Source: Mesorhizobium sp. B4-1-4
GTDB lineage: Bacteria > Pseudomonadota > Alphaproteobacteria > Rhizobiales > Rhizobiaceae
NCBI RefSeq assembly: GCF_006439395.2
Contig: NZ_CP083950.1
Span: 5,631,001-5,695,000, forward strand
Direction: 5' to 3'
Length of the DNA: 64,000 nt
Every line of letters starts with the position of its first letter. Within the stretch, counting starts at the first letter, position 1. Both the position numbers and the translations under genes were made by a program. Below the pieces are notes generated by a model, which did not search any database, was not told the origin of the DNA, and saw nothing but the letters and a program-made list of their open reading frames with translations. Shown here one piece after another: positions 39,330 to 48,141 of the stretch.

Positions 39330-40241
39330 ATGGCCTTCACCATCCGCCAGTTGCAATTCTTCGTCGCCGTCGCCGAGCAAGGCACGGTGTCGCGCGCGGC
39401 ACAAAATCTCTCCATCTCGCAATCGTCGGTCACCGAGGCGATCAAGGAGCTCGAAAGCGATCTCGGCGTCGAACTGTTCGACCGCCATCCGCGCGGCCTC
39501 AACATCACCCACAAGGGCCACCAGTTCCTGCGCCACGCCACGAAGATACTCGCCGACGTGTCCGACGCCCGCCGCTCTTTTTCCGGCGAGAAGGCTGCTT
39601 TCGGCGGCCGGCTGCAACTCGGCGTCACTTCACTGGTGGCCGGCTATGTGCTGTCGGACCTGCTTGCCCGCTACCGCCGCGCCTATCCCGGCGTCGAGGT
39701 CTCGGCCATCGAGGACAATGGCGACTATCTCGAACATCTGTTGATCGGCGGCAAGCTCGACATTGCCGTCATGGTCACGTCGAATCTGCGCGATCGCATG
39801 GCATTGCAGTCGGAAATCCTCGAAGTTTCGGCCTATCGCCTCTGGCTGCCGCTCGGCCATCCGCTCGCCGGTGCCGACATCATCGGCATCGGCGACATCG
39901 CCTCCGAGCCGCTGATCATGCTCACCGTCGACGAAATCGAGGAGAACACCGGCAAGCTGCTGACGGCGATCGGCGCCAAGCCGCATGTCGCCTTCCGCAC
40001 CCGCTCCGTGGAAGCCGTTCGCAGCCTTGTCGCCACCGGGGCCGGCGTGGCGCTGCTGCCCGACCTTGTCTACCGGCCATGGTCGCTGGAAGGCGACCGC
40101 ATCGAATCGCGCGATGTTTCCGGCGCTTTGCCGGTGGTTCAGGTTGGCATGGTTTGGCGGCGCGGCTCCGGCCTGCCGCAGGCGGCGCGCGACTTCGTCG
40201 GGCTTGCCCAATCGCAGCGGACGGTCCGGCAGCGCCCTTGA
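39330..40241 (+). CDS. LysR family transcriptional regulator
   Basis: 303 residues from the ATG at 39330 (MAFTIRQLQFFVAVAEQGTV); an ATG nine codons upstream has no support. The N-terminal winged HTH (SRAAQNLSISQSSVTEAIKE, then LESDLGVELFDRHPRGL) precedes a periplasmic-binding-protein-like effector domain (about 90-295). It stands in tandem directly upstream of the polyamine ABC operon, with a T-N11-A palindrome between them, so it probably controls that operon. Confidence 0.93.
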   Translation: MAFTIRQLQFFVAVAEQGTVSRAAQNLSISQSSVTEAIKELESDLGVELFDRHPRGLNITHKGHQFLRHATKILADVSDARRSFSGEKAAFGGRLQLGVTSLVAGYVLSDLLARYRRAYPGVEVSAIEDNGDYLEHLLIGGKLDIAVMVTSNLRDRMALQSEILEVSAYRLWLPLGHPLAGADIIGIGDIASEPLIMLTVDEIEENTGKLLTAIGAKPHVAFRTRSVEAVRSLVATGAGVALLPDLVYRPWSLEGDRIESRDVSGALPVVQVGMVWRRGSGLPQAARDFVGLAQSQRTVRQRP

Positions 40242-40257
40242 TCCATCAGCGTCAATC

Positions 40258-40274
40258 TATCGGAAAAACCGATA
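40258..40274. promoter_or_regulatory. Candidate LysR-type binding site before the polyamine ABC operon
   Basis: TATCGG AAAAA CCGATA is a perfect 17-bp palindrome containing T-N11-A (T40260 to A40272), the LysR-family core. It begins 17 bases after the lysR-type stop and about 180 bases before the binding-protein gene. Confidence 0.6.
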
Positions 40275-40393
40275 CCGCATTTCTGATAAATGAATTTGCG
40301 AAACCGGAATTTTCCAAGCACCTTGCGCTTCAGGAACCAAAGCCGCCACCAGAGCGGCATCAAGTCCGTCGACGAACTGACATTTTTCGGTCC

Positions 40394-40430
40394 GCGCATG
40401 ACCTTTGGCGAAAACCGGAACCGGTTTTCG
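40394..40430. repeat. Small palindromic repeat (GCATGACC...CGAAAACCGG type)
   Basis: Starts GCGCATGACC and holds CGAAAACCGG AA CCGGTTTTCG (40409-40430), a perfect 10-bp stem. Related to the copies at 14307-14340 and 50271-50312. It lies in the leader region of the binding-protein gene, 26 bases upstream of its ATG. Confidence 0.65.
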
Positions 40431-40455
40431 GGCCAGGCGCCAAAATGGGAGATTG

Positions 40456-41613
40456 ATGATGAATTCATTCCTGAAGTCATGCACTGCGCTGACGGTCGCG
40501 TTGACCTTCTCAGGTCAGGCCATTGCCCAGGTTAAGGAGCTTGGCAAGGGCGAAGGCCAGGTCAACATCGTTGCCTGGCCGGGCTATATCGAGCGCGGCG
40601 AAACCGACAAGGGTTATGACTGGGTCACGTCCTTCGAGAAGGAGACGGGCTGCAAGGTCAACGTCAAGACGGCCAACACCTCCGACGAGATGGTCTCGCT
40701 GATGAACGAAGGCGGTTTCGACCTCGTCACGGCTTCGGGCGATGCCTCGCTGCGCCTCGTCGCTGGCAAGCGCGTGCAGCCCATCAACACCGATCTCATC
40801 CCCAGCTGGAAGACGGTCGACGACCGCCTGAAGGATGCGCCATGGTTCACCGTCGGTGGCGTCCACTACGGCGTGCCCTATCAGTGGGGCCCGAACATCC
40901 TGATGTACAACACCGACGTGTTCAAGGAAGCGCCGAAGAGCTGGAATGTCGTGTTCGAGGAGATGAACCTGCCGGACGGCAAGTCCAACAAGGGCCGTGT
41001 CCAGGCCTATGATGGGCCGATCCACATTGCCGACGCCGCCAACTACCTGATGTTCCACAAGCCGGAGCTGGGTATCAAGGACCCCTACGAACTGAACGAA
41101 GACCAGTACAAGGCAGCACTGGCGCTGCTGCGCGTCCAGCGCACGCTGGTCGGCCGCTATTGGCATGACGCGGCGATCCAGGTCGACGACTTCCAGAACG
41201 AAGGCGTTGTCGCTTCGGGTTCGTGGCCGTTCCAGGTCAACACGCTGGTCGCCGCCAAGAAGCCGATTGCCTCGACCGTTCCCGAGGAAGGCGTCACTGG
41301 CTGGGCCGACACCACCATGATGGAAGCCGATGCGGCCAATCCGAACTGCGCCTATAAGTGGCTTGAACATTCGCTGGCGCCGAAAGTGCAGGGTGACGTT
41401 TCCGCCTGGTTCGGTTCGCTCCCTGTCGTGCCCGCCGCCTGCAAGGGCAACGAGCTTCTCGGCGAGGAAGGCTGCAAGACCAACGGCTACGAGAACTTCG
41501 ACAAGATCAGGTTCTGGAAGACGCCGGTCTCGAAATGCGCCAGCCAGAACGACCAGTGCGTGCCCTACTACCGCTGGGTGTCGGACTATATCGGCGTCAT
41601 CGGCGGTCGGTGA
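40456..41613 (+). CDS. Polyamine-type ABC transporter substrate-binding protein
   Basis: Periplasmic binding protein, 385 residues. The start is at the tandem ATG ATG (40456/40459) behind GGGAG. The signal peptide ends near AIAQ (about residue 24). The mature protein opens GQVNIVAWPGYIERGETDKG, the pattern of PotD/PotF-like proteins, and continues with FDLVTASGDASLRLV and YGVPYQWGPNILMYN. It has several C-terminal Cys (CKGNELLGEEGCKTNG) that could form disulfides. Likely ligand is putrescine or a related amine, supported by the PatD-like enzyme at the end of the locus. An IS481 element separates it from the remaining transporter genes. Confidence 0.9.
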   Translation: MMNSFLKSCTALTVALTFSGQAIAQVKELGKGEGQVNIVAWPGYIERGETDKGYDWVTSFEKETGCKVNVKTANTSDEMVSLMNEGGFDLVTASGDASLRLVAGKRVQPINTDLIPSWKTVDDRLKDAPWFTVGGVHYGVPYQWGPNILMYNTDVFKEAPKSWNVVFEEMNLPDGKSNKGRVQAYDGPIHIADAANYLMFHKPELGIKDPYELNEDQYKAALALLRVQRTLVGRYWHDAAIQVDDFQNEGVVASGSWPFQVNTLVAAKKPIASTVPEEGVTGWADTTMMEADAANPNCAYKWLEHSLAPKVQGDVSAWFGSLPVVPAACKGNELLGEEGCKTNGYENFDKIRFWKTPVSKCASQNDQCVPYYRWVSDYIGVIGGR

Positions 41614-41647
41614 TCCCCTTACCCTCCCCTGTAGAGACCGGGGAGAT

Positions 41648-41679
41648 GGTGGACAGGCGTTCGGAGACATCGTGGACAC
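41648..41679 (+). repeat. IS left terminal inverted repeat
   Basis: 32 bp, complementary to 42942-42973 at 30 positions. Confidence 0.9.
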
Positions 41680-41708
41680 TTCCCGAGCATCGAATCGGGA
41701 GGGACGGA

Positions 41709-42932
41709 ATGCCGTTTTGCGAGGTGTCCGCGATGGCTCAGAAGCGAGAGTTCGTGATGTTTGCCTTGAATGAGGGGGCGAACGTTCGAGAGCTTTGTCG
41801 ACGGTTCGGGATCAGTCCGACGACCGGCTACAAATGGATCGAGCGGTATCAGGCGGAAGGGCTGGCCGGGCTGACCGAGCGATCGCGCCGCCCGCACTCG
41901 AGTCCGCAGCGCACCGCTTGGCAGGTTGAGGCGAAGGTGTTGGAGGTACGCGACAAGAGCAACAACGTCTGGGGCGGCCGCAAGATCAAGGGGGCGCTGG
42001 AGAAGGATAGTGAGCTCGAAATCCCGGCGGCAAGCACGATCACCGCGATCCTGCGCCGTCACGAGCGGCTGACGGAGGCTGGAGCGGCGCAACATCCGGG
42101 ACCATGGCAGCGCTTCGAGCGGGAGACCCCCAACGAGCTGTGGCAAATGGACTTCAAGGGTCACTTTGCCATCCATAGCGGCCGCTGCCATCCGCTCACC
42201 ACGCTCGACGACCATTCGCGCTTCAACCTGGTGCTTTCTGCCTGCGGCAATGAGCAGGGCCGAACGGTGCGCGGGGAGCTGGAGATTGCCTTTCGCCACT
42301 ATGGTTTGCCGCTGGCGATGCTGATGGATGGCGGCCCGCCGTGGAGCGATCCCGGCGGCGAGCCCTACACCGTGTTCAGCGTTTGGTTGTTGCGGCTTGG
42401 CATCCGCGTCCTGCACGGTCGACCGCGCCACCCCCAGACGCAAGGCAAGGAAGAGCGCTTCCATCGCACGCTGAAAGCCGAAGTGATCAGCGGGCGAAGC
42501 TTCGGCGATCTCGCCGATTGTCAGCGGGCCTTCGACCAATGGCGTCCGCGTTATAACCACGAACGGCCGCACGAGGCACTCGACATGGCGACGCCGGCCG
42601 AGCGGTACCGGCCGAGCCCACGCTGCTTCCCTGAGGTGTTGCCCGCGATCGAATACGGACCAGGTGACAAGGTCCGCAAGGTCGACAGCGATGGCTTCAT
42701 CAGCTTCAGGAACCGACCTTGGCGGATCGGCAAGGCCTTCCGCGGCGAGCTGGTGGCACTTCGCTCCACTGACCAGGATGGCCTCTTCAGCGTGCACTAC
42801 TGCTCGCATCGGATTGCCACCCTTGACCTGCGCTCCACCGACAGGGAGGCCTGTGGACTTGTGGACAACGCTAAGCCTTGCCCACAGGGTCCACACCCCA
42901 AACAACAACAAAAACAACCCGTCTCATCATGA
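41709..42932 (+). CDS. IS481 family transposase
   Basis: 407 residues from the ATG at 41709, with GGGAGGG just upstream; a second ATG eight codons on is possible. The N-terminal HTH reads NVRELCRRFGISPTTGYKWI. The rve integrase core has the DDE residues in LWQMDFKGHF, LMDGGPPWSD and GKEERFHRTLKAE. The C-terminal tail (RWRP-NHERPHEALDMATPAERY region and beyond) is typical of IS481. The frame is complete, so the element may still be mobile. Confidence 0.95.
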   Translation: MPFCEVSAMAQKREFVMFALNEGANVRELCRRFGISPTTGYKWIERYQAEGLAGLTERSRRPHSSPQRTAWQVEAKVLEVRDKSNNVWGGRKIKGALEKDSELEIPAASTITAILRRHERLTEAGAAQHPGPWQRFERETPNELWQMDFKGHFAIHSGRCHPLTTLDDHSRFNLVLSACGNEQGRTVRGELEIAFRHYGLPLAMLMDGGPPWSDPGGEPYTVFSVWLLRLGIRVLHGRPRHPQTQGKEERFHRTLKAEVISGRSFGDLADCQRAFDQWRPRYNHERPHEALDMATPAERYRPSPRCFPEVLPAIEYGPGDKVRKVDSDGFISFRNRPWRIGKAFRGELVALRSTDQDGLFSVHYCSHRIATLDLRSTDREACGLVDNAKPCPQGPHPKQQQKQPVSS

Positions 42933-42941
42933 TGAAAAAAT

Positions 42942-42973
42942 GTGTCCACGATGTCCCCGAACACCTGTCCACC
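42942..42973 (-). repeat. IS right terminal inverted repeat
   Basis: 32 bp, complementary to 41648-41679 at 30 positions. Confidence 0.9.
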
Positions 42974-42983
42974 TTGTCTCCGG

Positions 42984-43108
42984 CACAAACACTCCCCCTT
43001 GTGGGGAGGGTCGACGCAAAGCGTCGGGGTGGGGGGCAGCGCGGACGTTCGGCGCTAACCACCCCCACCCGCGGCTTCGCCGCGACCTCCCCCATCGAGA
43101 GGGAGGTA
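42984..43108. repeat. GC-rich intergenic repeat block right of the IS
   Basis: Contains CTCCCCCTTGTGGGGAGG, CGACGCAAAGCGTCG, GCGGCTTCGCCGC and CTCCCCCATCGAGAGGGAGG, a series of short perfect hairpins of the kind found in rhizobial mosaic repeats. With the ACCCTCCCCTGTAGAGACCG block left of the IS (about 41614-41646), it suggests that the IS entered a repeat-filled intergenic space. Confidence 0.55.
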
Positions 43109-43154
43109 AGGCGTCGTGCGAACCCGTTTAACCGGCAACCGAACTGACAGGCCC

Positions 43155-44153
43155 ATGACCTCAGCCGTCTCCTTCCAGAAAGTCTCGCGCCATTTCGGCA
43201 GCGTTCGCGCCGTCGATGCGGTCGACCTCGACATCGCACCGGGCGAGTTCTTTGCCATGCTCGGGCCGTCCGGATCCGGCAAGACGACGTGCCTGCGGCT
43301 GATCGCCGGCTTCGAGCAGCCGACGGCGGGGTCGATCTCGATCTTCGGTGAACGTGCCGAGGGCGTGCCGCCCTACCGCCGCAACGTCAACACCGTGTTC
43401 CAGGATTACGCGCTGTTCCCGCATCTCAATGTGCTCGACAACGTCGCCTACGGGCTGATGGTCAAGGGCGTCGGCAAGGCCGGGCGGCACAAGGCGGCGG
43501 AAGAGGCATTGTCGCTGGTGCGGCTGCCCGGCTATGGCGCCCGCCGGCCCGGCCAGCTTTCCGGCGGCCAACGCCAGCGTGTTGCGCTCGCCCGTGCGCT
43601 GGTCAACCAGCCCAAGGTGCTGCTGCTCGACGAGCCGCTCGGTGCGCTCGACCTGAAGCTGCGCGAAAACATGCAGGAGGAGCTGAAATCGCTGCAGAAG
43701 GCGCTCGGCATCACCTTCGTCTTCGTCACCCACGACCAGGGCGAGGCGCTGTCGATGGCCGACCGCGTCGCCGTCTTCAATGACGGCAGGATCATGCAGA
43801 TCGGCACGCCGGAGGATATCTACCAGAGGCCGAGCACCCGCTTCGTCGCCGACTTCGTCGGCTCATCCAACGTGCTGCCGCCGGACTTCGTCCAGCGCTA
43901 TTCCGGCCAGCATCGCTGGGGAAGCCTGCGTCCCGAATCCATTCGCGTCTCCAGCGCCGCGAGCGGCGAGGGCGTTTCTGCGCGTCTGGTCGGAACCAAC
44001 TATCTCGGCGCCACTACAAGGCTGGCGCTCGACGCAGACGGGCTGAGGCTTCACGCCATGGTGCCGGCCGGCACCGCTTTGCCGGCTGAGGGCGAGGCGT
44101 TGGTGCTCACCTTCAACCGCGAGAGCCTGCATCTGATGGACGAGCCGGCATGA
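43155..44153 (+). CDS. Polyamine-type ABC transporter ATP-binding protein
   Basis: 332 residues from the ATG at 43155 (MTSAVSFQKVSRHFGSVRAV). Walker A GPSGSGKTT, Q-loop VFQDYALFPHLNV, signature LSGGQRQRVALARA, Walker B VLLLDEPLGALD and the switch His in FVTHDQGEAL are intact. The C-terminal TOBE-like region (about 240-330) is typical of PotA/PotG. Cytoplasmic partner of the two permeases that follow. The IS lies directly upstream, so transcription from the original promoter may be interrupted. Confidence 0.93.
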   Translation: MTSAVSFQKVSRHFGSVRAVDAVDLDIAPGEFFAMLGPSGSGKTTCLRLIAGFEQPTAGSISIFGERAEGVPPYRRNVNTVFQDYALFPHLNVLDNVAYGLMVKGVGKAGRHKAAEEALSLVRLPGYGARRPGQLSGGQRQRVALARALVNQPKVLLLDEPLGALDLKLRENMQEELKSLQKALGITFVFVTHDQGEALSMADRVAVFNDGRIMQIGTPEDIYQRPSTRFVADFVGSSNVLPPDFVQRYSGQHRWGSLRPESIRVSSAASGEGVSARLVGTNYLGATTRLALDADGLRLHAMVPAGTALPAEGEALVLTFNRESLHLMDEPA

Positions 44154-44172
44154 TGACGGTTTGCGAGAGGCA

Positions 44173-44325
44173 CCCCCCTCTGTCCTGCCGGACATCTCCC
44201 CCCCAAGGGGGGAGATTAGCAGTTTCTCGGCCTCGCCAATTCTGCTGCGTGGGAGATTGGCGGAGCCCGGAGGGACAGCCGATCTCCCCCCTAGAGGGGG
44301 AGATGTCCGGCAGGACAGAGGGGGG
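44173..44325. repeat. Composite inverted repeat within the ABC operon, 153 bp
   Basis: Left arm CCCCTCTGTCCTGCCGGACA followed by TCTCCCC; right arm GGGGAGATGTCCGGCAGGAC followed by AGAGGGG, in inverted orientation. It is a relative of the 28528 and 62076 elements with CATCTCCCC in place of CTTCTCCCC. It lies between the ATPase and first permease genes and would form a long structure in the operon mRNA. Confidence 0.75.
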
Positions 44326-44376
44326 CGCGAAGGATCGCGGCTTCTCCCATTCCTCCGCCCGAGGCGGTGTGTCGTC

Positions 44377-45342
44377 ATGACAGTCGCGGCGCTCAACTCC
44401 AATCCCGCCCCCGCCATCCTGCCCGGCAGCGGCGGCATGCGTGGCGCGCTGTCGGACCTGTTGTGGCGCAGGCCGCAATTCCTGCTCCTGCTGATGCTGC
44501 TGCCGCCGGTGCTGTGGCTCGGCATCGTCTATATCGGCTCGCTGTTCGCTCTGCTGGCACAGAGCTTCTTTTCCATCGACGAGTACTCCGGCCTCATCAA
44601 CCGCCAGTTCACGCTGAAGACCTATGGCGACCTGTTCCAGGCCGCCAATCTCGACATCATCCTGCGCACGGTGACGATGGCGGCGCTGGTCACGCTGGCC
44701 TCGGCCGTCGTCGCCTTCCCGATTGCCTACTATGCCGCGCGTTATGCGCGCGGCCGCTGGAAGGCGCTGTTCTATCTCGGCGTCATGCTGCCGCTGTGGT
44801 CGAGCTACCTGGTCAAGATCTATGCCTGGAAGCTGATCCTCGCCAAGGAAGGCATCCTGACCTGGCTGCTCGCCAAGCTCAATCTGTTGTGGCTGCTCGA
44901 TGCATGGCTGTCGTTGCCGGTCGTCGGCGGCAACTCGCTGTCGGTGTCGTTCACCGGCACCTTCATCGTCTTCGTCTATGTCTGGCTGCCGTTCATGATC
45001 CTGCCGGTGCAGGCGGCACTCGAACGCGTGCCCGGCAACCTGGTGGAAGCCTCGTCCGATCTCGGCGCTTCGCCCGGCCAGACCTTTCGCAACGTGCTGT
45101 TCCCGCTGGCGCTGCCTGGCATCGTCGCCGGCTCGATCTTCACCTTCTCGCTGACATTGGGCGACTACATCATACCCCAGATCATCGGTACCTCGCGCCT
45201 GTTCATCGGCCAGGCGGTCTATTCCCAGCAGGGCACGGCCGGCAACATTCCGCTCGCCGCCGCCTTCACCGTGGTGCCCATCGTCATCATGGGGTTCTAC
45301 CTCTGGGGCGCCAAACGCATGGGGGCCTTCGATGCGCTCTGA
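44377..45342 (+). CDS. Polyamine-type ABC transporter permease (PotB/PotH-like)
   Basis: 321 residues from the ATG at 44377 (MTVAALNSNPAPAILPGSGG); the frame is open further upstream through the repeat. About six membrane helices; the first is LLLMLLPPVLWLGIVYIGSL. The EAA loop that contacts the ATPase reads EASSDLGASPGQTFRNVLFP. GDYIIPQIIG is typical of polyamine permeases. Overlaps the next permease gene by 11 bases. Confidence 0.92.
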   Translation: MTVAALNSNPAPAILPGSGGMRGALSDLLWRRPQFLLLLMLLPPVLWLGIVYIGSLFALLAQSFFSIDEYSGLINRQFTLKTYGDLFQAANLDIILRTVTMAALVTLASAVVAFPIAYYAARYARGRWKALFYLGVMLPLWSSYLVKIYAWKLILAKEGILTWLLAKLNLLWLLDAWLSLPVVGGNSLSVSFTGTFIVFVYVWLPFMILPVQAALERVPGNLVEASSDLGASPGQTFRNVLFPLALPGIVAGSIFTFSLTLGDYIIPQIIGTSRLFIGQAVYSQQGTAGNIPLAAAFTVVPIVIMGFYLWGAKRMGAFDAL

Positions 45343-46147
45343 CCGTGGCCAATCCGCCCCCCTCGGCCTGAAGATATCAGCCGCCTGCGGCCTGCTCTTC
45401 CTGCACCTGCCGATCCTGCTGATCTTCGTCTATGCCTTCACCACGGAGGAGAAGAGTTTCGTCTGGCCGCCGCCGGGGCTCACCACCCAATGGTTCGCCG
45501 TCACCTGGAACCGGCCCGACGTCTGGCAGGCGCTGTCGCTGTCGGTGCGCGTCGCCGCCATCTCGACCACGATTGCGCTGGTGCTGGGCACGCTTTGCGC
45601 CGCCGCGGTCTCGCGGACGAAATTCTTCGGCCGCGAGACGATCTCGCTGCTGGTCATCCTGCCGATCGCTCTGCCCGGCATCATCACCGGCATCGCGCTG
45701 CGCTCGGCCTTTGCGCTGGCCGACATCCCCTTCTCGTTCTGGACGATCGTGCTCGGCCACGCCACTTTCTGCGTGGTCGTCGTCTACAACAACGCGGTCG
45801 CCCGCTTCCGCCGCACCTCGGGCTCGATGATCGAGGCCTCGATGGATCTCGGCGCCGACGGCTTCCAGACCTTCCGGCACGTCGTACTGCCCAACATCGC
45901 AACTGCGCTTCTTGCCGGCGGCATGCTGGCCTTCGCTTTGTCGTTCGATGAGGTCATCGTCACCACCTTCACCGCCGGCCAGCAGCAGACCGTGCCGATC
46001 TGGATGCTTGAGGAACTGATCCGCCCGCGCCAGCGCCCGGTCACCAACGTCGTGGCCATGGTCGTCGTGCTGGTGACGCTGCTTCCGATCCTGTTCGCCT
46101 ATTACCTGACCCGCGACGGCGACCAGATCGCCGGTTCGGGCAAATAA
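45332..46147 (+). CDS. Polyamine-type ABC transporter permease (PotC/PotI-like)
   Basis: 271 residues, about six membrane helices. The opening helix is ISAACGLLFLHLPILLIFVYAF. The EAA loop is EASMDLGADGFQTFRHVVLP. SFDEVIVTTFTAGQQQTVPI is the conserved C-terminal feature of PotC/PotI. The 11-base overlap with the first permease implies coupled translation. The aldehyde dehydrogenase gene follows 25 bases later. Confidence 0.93.
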   Translation: MRSDRGQSAPLGLKISAACGLLFLHLPILLIFVYAFTTEEKSFVWPPPGLTTQWFAVTWNRPDVWQALSLSVRVAAISTTIALVLGTLCAAAVSRTKFFGRETISLLVILPIALPGIITGIALRSAFALADIPFSFWTIVLGHATFCVVVVYNNAVARFRRTSGSMIEASMDLGADGFQTFRHVVLPNIATALLAGGMLAFALSFDEVIVTTFTAGQQQTVPIWMLEELIRPRQRPVTNVVAMVVVLVTLLPILFAYYLTRDGDQIAGSGK

Positions 46148-46172
46148 CGCCAGTTCATAGGGAGAAACGTCC

Positions 46173-47600
46173 ATGGACACCCAGATGCTGATCGGCTCGA
46201 AATTCGAGAAGGGCACCGAAACCGAGGAGCCGATCCTCAATCCGAAGACCGGGGCCAACATTCTCAACCTGCCCGAAGCCAACCCAGCGCAGATCGAGGC
46301 GGCCGTCAGTGCCGCCGAACAAGCGTTCGTCAGTTGGTCGCGCACCACGCCGGCGCAGCGCTCCGGCTATCTGCTGAAGATCGCCGACCGTATCGAGGCC
46401 GCCGCGCAGGAGTTCGCGACGCTCGAGGCGCTGAATTGCGGCAAGCCGATCAATGCCGTGCTCAATGACGAGATCCCGGCGATCGTCGACTGCTATCGCT
46501 TTTTTGCCGGCGCGGTCCGCTCGATGCCGGGGGTCGTCGCCGACGAATATCTGCCGGGCCACACCTCGATGGTGCGGCGCGATCCGATCGGCATCGTCGC
46601 CTCGATAGCGCCGTGGAACTATCCGCTGATGATGATGGCCTGGAAGCTGGCGCCAGCCATCGCCGGCGGCAACACCGTGGTCTTCAAGCCGTCGGAGCAG
46701 ACCCCGCTGACGGCGCTGAACCTGGCGAGGATTCTGGCCGAGGTGCTGCCGGAAGGCCTCGTCAATGTCGTGCTCGGCCGTGGCGACAGCGTCGGCAACA
46801 CACTGATCAACCATTCCAAAATCAACATGATCTCGATCACCGGTGACGTCGCCACCGGCAAGAAGGTGCTGCAGGCCGCCGCCAAGTCGGTCAAGCGCAC
46901 GCATCTGGAACTTGGCGGTAAGGCGCCGGTCATCGTCTTCGACGACGCCGATCTCGGTGCGGTGGTCAACGGCCTGCGCGCCTTCGGCTACTACAATGCC
47001 GGCCAGGACTGCACCGCCGCCTGCCGCATCTATGCCGGCAAGAAGATCTACGACAAGCTCGTCGCCGATCTCTCCTCCGCCGTCTCGACCATAAAGTATG
47101 ATCGCGCTGACGATACCGAGAACGAGATCGGCCCGCTGATCTCGCGTCGCCAGCGCGACCGCGTGTCGAGCTTCGTCGAGCGCGCGTCCGAATTGAAGCA
47201 CATCGAGATCACCACCGGCGGCAAGCCGGGCGAGGGCACCGGCTTCTACTACCAGCCGACCGTCGTTGCCGGCGCGCTGCAGGAGGACGAGATCGTGCGC
47301 CGTGAAGTGTTCGGCCCGGTCGTCTCGGTCACCCGCTTCTCGGAAGTCGACGAGGCGGTGAAATGGGCCAATGACAGCGACTATGGCCTGGCGTCATCGG
47401 TGTGGACCAAGGACGTCTCGCGCGCCATGGCGACGGCCGCCCGCCTGCAATATGGCTGCACCTGGATCAATACCCATTTCATGCTGACCAACGAGATGCC
47501 GCATGGCGGACTGAAGCAGTCCGGCTACGGCAAGGACATGTCGCTCTACGCGCTCGAGGACTATACCGCCGTGCGCCATGTCATGGTGGCGCACACGTAA
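46173..47600 (+). CDS. Gamma-aminobutyraldehyde dehydrogenase (PatD-like)
   Basis: 475 residues. NAD-dependent oxidation of 4-aminobutanal to GABA is the expected reaction, the second step of putrescine breakdown by transamination. APWNYPLMMMAWKLAPA, the catalytic Glu in HLELGGKAPVIVF and Cys280 in AGQDCTAACRIYA are present. The C-terminus EMPHGGLKQSGYGKDMSLYA, then LEDYTAVRHVMV, is nearly that of E. coli PatD. GGGAGAAA precedes the ATG. Last gene of the transporter operon. No putrescine aminotransferase was found in the window. A betaine aldehyde substrate is the main alternative. Confidence 0.9.
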   Translation: MDTQMLIGSKFEKGTETEEPILNPKTGANILNLPEANPAQIEAAVSAAEQAFVSWSRTTPAQRSGYLLKIADRIEAAAQEFATLEALNCGKPINAVLNDEIPAIVDCYRFFAGAVRSMPGVVADEYLPGHTSMVRRDPIGIVASIAPWNYPLMMMAWKLAPAIAGGNTVVFKPSEQTPLTALNLARILAEVLPEGLVNVVLGRGDSVGNTLINHSKINMISITGDVATGKKVLQAAAKSVKRTHLELGGKAPVIVFDDADLGAVVNGLRAFGYYNAGQDCTAACRIYAGKKIYDKLVADLSSAVSTIKYDRADDTENEIGPLISRRQRDRVSSFVERASELKHIEITTGGKPGEGTGFYYQPTVVAGALQEDEIVRREVFGPVVSVTRFSEVDEAVKWANDSDYGLASSVWTKDVSRAMATAARLQYGCTWINTHFMLTNEMPHGGLKQSGYGKDMSLYALEDYTAVRHVMVAHT

Positions 47601-47644
47601 CATTTTCGAGAAAACGCAAGCATTCAACCAGGGAGGAACGAACC

Positions 47645-48130
47645 ATGCATCGCCGCCAGTTTCTGACATCCGCGGCCGTAGCCGCCACACTATTGGCCGT
47701 AACGCCAGCCCTTGCTGCCGATACCGCGCAAGCGGTGGTCGAAGCCTATGTCGCCGCCTGGAATGCACATGACTCGGCCAAGGCTGCCGGATATTTCGCC
47801 GACGAGGTCACCTATTACGACGCTTCTGTAGGCAAGCCGGTCACGGGCAAGGAAGCCGCCAAGACCGGCGTCATCGACAATTTCCTCAAAGCCGTCCCAG
47901 ACGCGGTGTGGACGATGAAGGGCAAGCCCGTCATCGACGGTGATCGCGTTGCGTTCGAATGGGAATTTTCCGGCACCAACACCGGGGCCTGGGGCGATGG
48001 CACGGCCGCGACCGGCAAGAAGTTCTCCTTCACCGGCGCCTCGATGTTTTCCATCAAGGACGGCAAGATCGCGACCCAGAGCGACTACTACGACGCGCTC
48101 GGCTTCTACAAGCAGCTTGGCCTGATGTAG
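47645..48130 (+). CDS. Exported NTF2/SnoaL-like protein
   Basis: 161 residues. An N-terminal signal peptide starts MHRRQFLTSAAVAATLLAV and cleavage is likely after ALAA (about 25). Its RRQFL start recalls a Tat signal but only loosely. The rest is a cone-shaped NTF2-like domain (VVEAYVAAWNAHDSAKAAGY, FEWEFSGTNTGAWG, SMFSIKDGKIATQSDYYD). Such domains bind or isomerise small molecules, often with no known substrate. AGGGAGGAACGAACC precedes the ATG. It lies 44 bases after the PatD-like gene but resembles the cluster that follows. Confidence 0.85.
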   Translation: MHRRQFLTSAAVAATLLAVTPALAADTAQAVVEAYVAAWNAHDSAKAAGYFADEVTYYDASVGKPVTGKEAAKTGVIDNFLKAVPDAVWTMKGKPVIDGDRVAFEWEFSGTNTGAWGDGTAATGKKFSFTGASMFSIKDGKIATQSDYYDALGFYKQLGLM

Positions 48131-48141
48131 TCGCGGCTTCC

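Larger units (their letters stand above)
41648..42973 (+). mobile_element. IS481-family insertion sequence, 1326 bp
   Basis: Left end GGTGGACAGGCGTTCGGAGA (41648 onward) and right end, reverse-complemented, GGTGGACAGGTGTTCGGGGA are inverted repeats of 32 bp with 30 matches (41648-41679 and 42942-42973). They enclose a single DDE transposase gene. No clear target duplication was seen: flanks are GAGAT on the left and TTGTC on the right. It lies between the binding-protein and ATPase genes of the polyamine operon. Confidence 0.9.

Noticed and set aside
41640..42980. Target-site duplication for the IS481 element
   Set aside because: The bases beside the two inverted repeats (GAGAT and TTGTC) do not match in any clear way.
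44161..44376. Open frame upstream of the first permease, through the inverted repeat
   Set aside because: The translation (PPSVLPDISPPRGEI and similar) is repeat-derived; the permease begins at 44377.
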